From assembly GCA_049999765.1 (NCBI GenBank), contig JBNGIQ010009003.1, forward strand, positions 1 through 64,000: 64,000 nucleotides of DNA. Direction: 5' to 3'. The notes below the pieces were generated by a model. The model saw only the letters and a list, made by a program, of their open reading frames with translations. It had not been told where the DNA came from and ran no database searches. The stretch comes from Phaeoceros laevis. Taxonomy: Eukaryota > Anthocerotophyta > Anthocerotopsida > Notothyladales. A program made the translations under genes and the position numbers. Every line of letters begins with the position of its first letter. The first letter of the stretch is position 1. Below are positions 57,601 through 64,000 of the stretch, in pieces.

Positions 57601-58149
57601 CTGGTGGATAAAGGCGTTGAGTACTTCGAATCCATGACTAGAGAGTTTGCCTTGACTCCAGAGGTTGACCACTACGTATGCATGGCCGACCTACTGGGAC
57701 GTGCGGGGTATTTCACTGAGGTAGAGCAGATGTTATCGACACTGCCTATGCAACCTAATCTCTCGATGTGGTTGTCTCTGTTAGGTGCATGTAGGAAGCA
57801 TGGGAAAGTATTGTTGGCAAAACGAGTATTCGACTGTGCTGTGGATGTATATCCCAGACATGGTGCAGCATACGTATTGATGTCGAACATTTATGCTGAT
57901 GCTGGCCTGTGGGACTGCTCGAACGACGTGAAAGAAATGGAACAAAAAGCAGGTACGCTGAAAAAGCCTGCTGGGCAGAGCTGGATTCAGAATAAGCAGG
58001 AAATACACACTTTTGTAGTAGATGATCAAAAGCACCTGGAGCAACAACAACTATATGACCTGCTAGGAAAGGTAAGGTTAAAGCTGGCCCAGTTAACCAC
58101 TTGCAAACAAAAATCCTTGTTGCTGGCTTGCAAACCTGAAGGTGTGTAG
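54637..58149 (+). CDS. long PLS-class PPR protein ending at E/E+ domain, no DYW
   Basis: Predicted organelle RNA-binding factor, 1,170 aa from the first in-frame ATG (the frame is open to a TTG at 54607). Intronless. The N-terminal 60 or so residues are His/Lys/Arg- and Leu-rich and could target an organelle. A start unit MYSSLLKACLKKKALTQAKR is followed by a long array of PPR motifs with near-identical units such as LISMYGKCGSMLHAENVF and QRNVVSWNAMLAAYVEQG, then E1/E2 (WLSLLGACRKHGKVLLAKRV, AYVLMSNIYADAGLWDCSND) and KKPAGQSWIQNKQEIHTFVV, ending CKPEGV with no deaminase. Five L motifs carry inserts, for example DEDVVVDGQVIRVNA before LAKGKAIHSDV. Unit order, start and inserts match the gene at 32-35 kb, so the two are paralogues. 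The repeats are highly alike, which suggests internal duplication. Confidence 0.9.
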   Translation: MVQPLLKLLGMVGQQAGYHKLKHLDIQPKRSLNHQYRHMRLDSWQTGASGPSYLSPARQRDEFRSLCEEGELDTALNVLLRIDEQGTVPSVSMYSSLLKACLKKKALTQAKRVHAHIAKQGLEFIRFLGEYVVSTLVKCGGLDDAIQLFQRLPHRTAFSSTALISGYAARGEGKEALRIFDSMQQKGLEPNKYTFIGLLRACGGLSDLKEGKRIHAEILKFQCETDVFVGTCLVDMYGKCGSVLDAQKVFDGLSQRNVVTWTAMLTAYAQQGQSEKALLLYEQMLELTFSPDVRTYASVLQACGILAETDEDVVVDGQVIRVNALAKGKAIHSDVRRKGRHIDVFVASTLVSMYGKCGSIADAQNAFDMLSQRNVVSWTVMLAAYAQTGLAEKSLQLYEQMQQQGVSPDVWTFVGVLQACGLLAEKTEHGGSGEHSKLKLLETGKGIHAHILRKGKSDSAFLGSTLVTMYAKCGSIEDAQNCFDGDSQQNVVSWTALVTAYVEQGAPGKAFQLYEKMREEGVSPNDRTFVAALQACSMLAEKEDEVFVHGESTKVKSLDAGKALHAEVCKKGYELDVFVCSTLISMYGKCGSMLHAENVFSGMCQRNVVAWNAMLASYSQQGQAGKALQLYEQMQEDGVSPNDRTLVSALQACSMLAGNEEHAGDGLLIKAKYLERGKALHATAWSKGYSSDVFICNTLICMYGKCGSSMYSQKVFDGLSQRNVVSWNTLLLAYAEQGQAEEVLELYEQMRGEGLSADVRTFVTVLQACTTLAEMEAVENCTMVMSIERKGKLIHSDASRKGYDLNVFVGSTLISMYGKCGSILDAENVFDGLLERNVVSWNAMLAAYVEQGLHKKAFQLYGQMQVQNLTPNEVTYLLMLQACSNTGGLDMCRQIQNNMATTGSHFSPLLVTTLIHAYGKCATMVDAQNVFDTLLQPDVVAWNALIAGYSRQGDWSASLKCYEQMQLAGVKPNAVTFISVLSSCSHAGLVDKGVEYFESMTREFALTPEVDHYVCMADLLGRAGYFTEVEQMLSTLPMQPNLSMWLSLLGACRKHGKVLLAKRVFDCAVDVYPRHGAAYVLMSNIYADAGLWDCSNDVKEMEQKAGTLKKPAGQSWIQNKQEIHTFVVDDQKHLEQQQLYDLLGKVRLKLAQLTTCKQKSLLLACKPEGV

Positions 58150-59130
58150 ATCCATCCTGGAGAGCTACTTTCAAAAGAAAGTGGAACGAATCTTCAATCA
58201 CTGTACCAGCAAACTCTTACAATAAATAGACAAAAATCTTGCTTCAACCTGCTGGGAATTTGACCGAGTTTGGGAAAAAAAGGTATAGCGGATTGTGTAA
58301 GGACCTAGGTGGTAACAAATGAATACTATGAATCCCTGTACCGTATGATCCGCATTCCTAGCATACAACGAGCCGTACGGTCCCACAAAGGGTAAACCGG
58401 GATTCACCGGAATAACAACGAACAGCTCCGGGTCGACTCGCTGAGTAGCAACCGAAGACTAGACATTCTAGGCTGTCGAAGCGATCGGAAGACCTAAAAA
58501 GAGATCAGACTGCCGTTACTGTGGATCACAGATTCACGACCGGTAATGGGAAGCCGAGACGACTGAGTTGGAACGATTTCTCAGGCTTGTGGATCAGTCT
58601 TATGTGAGGGGTACATGACAGTCGCTGGCGCTGTACGACCACCACGTTTCTAATCTAGTACGCGATCGTACACTATTAACCCATCTTGATTGATTGATTA
58701 ATATATCGAGTACGCCAGATGCGAGGCCTCCCTGCGATGAACTACGCTAACCGCTAATTTTGTTACCGGAAAAACAGAGATAGACGCCATAAAGTAAGAA
58801 CATAAAATACAAGAGAGATGATGTGGGGCACAAGATCCTTCCCTGAAATGTCAGTCAGCCTGAGTCAGGTTACCTGGGCCATCACGTAACATAGGGTGGA
58901 ACTAATACGTCCACCACCAGCTAAGTAGGTACCTATAAGAGATTTAATGTTCGCAATAAGCACCACCACTGTCTTCCTTGACAAGGACGTGCAACGCCCA
59001 CAGTAGTAGGGCACAAACAGAAAATCACCCATCAGGGCGTAGGCCCTTACCTGTGAGTGGCTGTAGCACTCACCACTACACGGTGTCTTGTGGCAGACTG
59101 CGATTCCCAACAGCAGACTTCGAGATCACA
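58150..59130. other. convergent intergenic region
   Basis: Lies between the 3' ends of the PPR gene and the hnRNP gene. No gene recognised. Confidence 0.6.
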
Positions 59131-61503
59131 CTAGTATGGGCGATATCGACGGCCACCACCACTCCCACTGCCAGAACCACCGCCGCTGCTGCCCCCTCCC
59201 TGCCTGTGAGGGAGAATACCGTGACCCCCCATTCTGCCACCTCCCTGCCTGTAAGGAACAGACCCTGTCTGAGGGCCAGGTTGTTGCCTGCACAATCATG
59301 TTGCAGTGAACTCAGCCTAATGCAAAAAGACGAACTACTGTTGTCTAAACACCTACGATAGCACCTCCGCAGGAAATGATTGGACGAGTTAGTCAAGAAT
59401 AGCTTACAGGACATAGCCAACACGCCCGTCTGGAAGCATCATAGGCACCATTGTCATTCCCGCAGGAGGTGGGCCCCTCCCATATATGACAGGCTAGAGA
59501 GGAAACAACGCTTCCATCATCATTCTTTTAAAAATTGCAAAATCAAATATCATGTGGCACAACAGAGCTGGGGCGGCAGGGACGGACCTGTGTATAGCCT
59601 CCTCTTGCTTGACCGTAGCCAGCTGCCACAGCACCATACATATCTGTGGCATATCCATAGCCAATCCGTGTCTGGTATTGAGGCAGCAAACCAGCTCTCT
59701 GTGGAGGGTATGCAGGCTCTAGGCCCAAAGGTCTCTTCTCAGCAGGTGGTTTGGCAAGAGATGTTTCCAGCCATCGGCCTGCACACAACGATGCAGCATG
59801 CACGGACTCATTTCAGTCCTGGCAGCACAAAACAAATCGGAATTGAGGCCATGTAAAGAATTCAACTGACCTTCCAACTCATATTTCTCGGTCTTCTCAA
59901 TGGCTTTGAGGGCACTGGTCCTTTCAGCGAAGTGGACAAAGCCAAAATCACGCTTTGCTTGCCCAGGTTTAGCTGCTGGCAGCACCACCTTGGTGACTTC
60001 GCCATGACGCTCAAACAACTTTTGTAACTGCTCTTCTGTTACAGAGTCTGGGAGATTTCTTACGTACACAACCTTAACCTGCAAAACAGTCAAAATGTCA
60101 CTACACTACCCGGCTAACAGAAACTGAGAACGGGTTAAGCGTATTTTCAAGACCTGCACCTGAGACATAGCATTAGAATCTGGCCCACTTCGAGGATCTG
60201 CCCAGCTGATGGTAGGGGCATTGCTACCAAGCCTAAAGCTGGACTTAGACATAACTCTCCTTGCATGCTCTGCGCAAGCATGATTGTAATACTCCACAAA
60301 CGCAAAACCTCTGTTCCTACTTGGGTTTTTTGGATCCTGCAACAACACCAATAAACTGGTATGTATGAACCTCAAAGAACCTCCCTCGCAGTCTAAATTA
60401 AATTGCACCAAACTTCACTGAACAAACTGTGCTAGTCTTTCAGTTTACATAGAAGCTGTCACCTCAAGCGCCATAGCTTGATGACTAGCGTCATACAACA
60501 CCACCCATCTCCTGGACATGAGACTGAAGCTATTACCTTTAGAAGCTCAACACTTTGGATGCCAGGCCCCTGCTCAGCAAGCACCTTTTCCAGCTCGTCT
60601 TTATCCCAAGCCTTTGGAATGTTACCAACAAACAATCTGTGCTTTGATTGGGAATGTGAAAACCGCAGCTTCTTTCCCTGCAATATCAAAAGCATGTTCA
60701 TGAACATGTCCAATAGCAATTAATTGCCTAAACTACTGCTGCTTCAAACAAAAGGGACAAATCAGCAATCAACGAAGACCGACTAACCTTCAGCTCGGAG
60801 TCACTAAGGCTTTCAATTGCCTTCTCTGCACTCTCCTTGTTTGTGAAGGTCACAAAAGCATAGCCCTTGTTTTGACCTGTGTCTTTATCCTTCAAAAGGC
60901 GCACCTGAGAAGGACCCATTTGTTAGGCCTACATGCAATTAACATCACACCAGAAACGAGCTTTACCAAAACCACATGCTATAGTTAACAAATCGTAACC
61001 TCATAAATATCGCCGCATGAAGAACAGAGTGTTCGAAGATCCTCTTCAGTTGTATCCCGAGTTATACCACCTACAAAAACTTCTGAACCATGAGGAGGTC
61101 GAGTAAGGAGCTCTCCACTTTTTTCCACATCATCTTTCTCAACTGGTTTTTCCTCTTCCACGTGAACAATATCTTCACTGTCTATTGCATCTGCATCATC
61201 TTCCTGCAATTTCCCCACTTGGACGCCATTGTTAACAGCAGCTTCATGATCAGTTTCATGCTCGTCTTGATAACCACCACCTTCCTCATCTGCCATATCA
61301 AGATCAAGCCCCTCTTGTCCCTCCTGCTTGTCGTCATCTTCATCTTCCTCATCCTCCTCCTCTACATCTCCATCTCCATCCCCGTCGACATCCACCTCCT
61401 CGTCATCCACAAGCTCTTCAGGTTCCACATCACCCTCAATATCAACCTGTTCTTCATCATGGTCGTCATGCAGCACCTCTGGTGATGCTTCTGGGTCGGA
61501 CAT
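59131..61503 (-). CDS. three-RRM hnRNP Q/R-like RNA-binding protein
   Basis: Nuclear RNA-binding protein of the SYNCRIP/hnRNP-Q type (in plants near LIF2-like proteins), acting in mRNA processing or chromatin-linked regulation. Eight exons on -: 61503-61000, 60904-60788, 60677-60537, 60336-60160, 60078-59871, 59778-59588, 59493-59408 and 59287-59131. They total 1,581 nt (526 aa) with phase kept at every junction. The first 135 residues are strongly acidic (Glu/Asp runs). RRM1 starts at SEVFVGGITRDT (about 140) with RNP1 KGYAFVTF in exon 2. RRM2 has HRLFVGNI and RNRGFAFVEY. RRM3 has VKVVYVRNLPDS and RDFGFVHF. The tail has PVIYGRGPPPAGMTMVPMM, LPDGRVGYVLQQPG and a Gly-rich stretch ending GRRYRPY, the usual ending of this family. 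It diverges from the AlaRS gene. Confidence 0.93.

Positions 61504-64000
<2,497 letters not shown>

Overview
This window is nuclear DNA of a land plant that is not a flowering plant. Three things point there. It carries a ten-exon chloroplast flavodiiron gene of the FlvB/Flv3 type (24.6-28.0 kb), a family that angiosperms have lost. It is full of plant PLS-class PPR genes and PPR wreckage. Several of the PPR copies end in the DYW:KP form of the editing domain (a 'KP' box and a terminal G-R-P in place of D-Y-W), which is known from lineages with U-to-C organelle editing: hornworts, ferns and part of the lycophytes. Introns are short (about 80-320 bp). I cannot choose between these lineages from the sequence alone. 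A run of exactly 100 N at 8,575-8,674 shows that this is a scaffolded assembly.

Layout. 0-4.3 kb: broken PPR-DYW:KP copies on the + strand. 4.3-8.6 kb: AT-rich, gene-free DNA with several short tandem duplications. 8.7-11.4 kb: a decayed PIF/Harbinger element with a transposase (+) and a Myb/trihelix-like partner (-). 11.4-14.2 kb: more PPR debris on the - strand, including a DYW:KP remnant fused to a kinase fragment. 14.8-17.3 kb: a broken Crinkler-like NTPase-nuclease gene (-). 17.4-23.4 kb: a run of partial genes (eIF2B-alpha, F-box, BAHD acyltransferase, LRR receptor kinase, DEAD-box helicase), several with recognisable exon borders, plus a foldback element. 24.6-28.0 kb: intact FLVB. 32.0-35.2 kb (-) and 54.6-58.1 kb (+): two long intronless PPR genes, paralogous to each other. 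36.0-38.0 kb: polyphenol oxidase with a secretory leader. 45.8-48.0 kb: an R2R3-MYB. 49.7-51.9 kb (-): a GH17 beta-1,3-glucanase with an unusual type II membrane anchor. 59.1-61.5 kb (-): a three-RRM hnRNP-Q-like protein. 63.0 kb to the end (+): alanyl-tRNA synthetase, cut by the window.

The six multi-exon genes (FLVB, PPO, MYB, GH17, hnRNP and AlaRS) were modelled by hand from GT/AG sites. In each, reading phase is kept across every junction. The genes do not form a pathway; this is a normal dispersed plant gene arrangement. The shared themes are organelle biology (FLVB, PPR editing factors, U-to-C-type DYW:KP domains) and rapid turnover of PPR copies and gene fragments. The most unusual items are the five 11-residue repeats plus membrane anchor on the GH17 enzyme, the insertion-bearing PPR repeats shared by the two long PPR genes, the Crinkler-like gene embedded among plant sequences, and the DYW:KP remnants.
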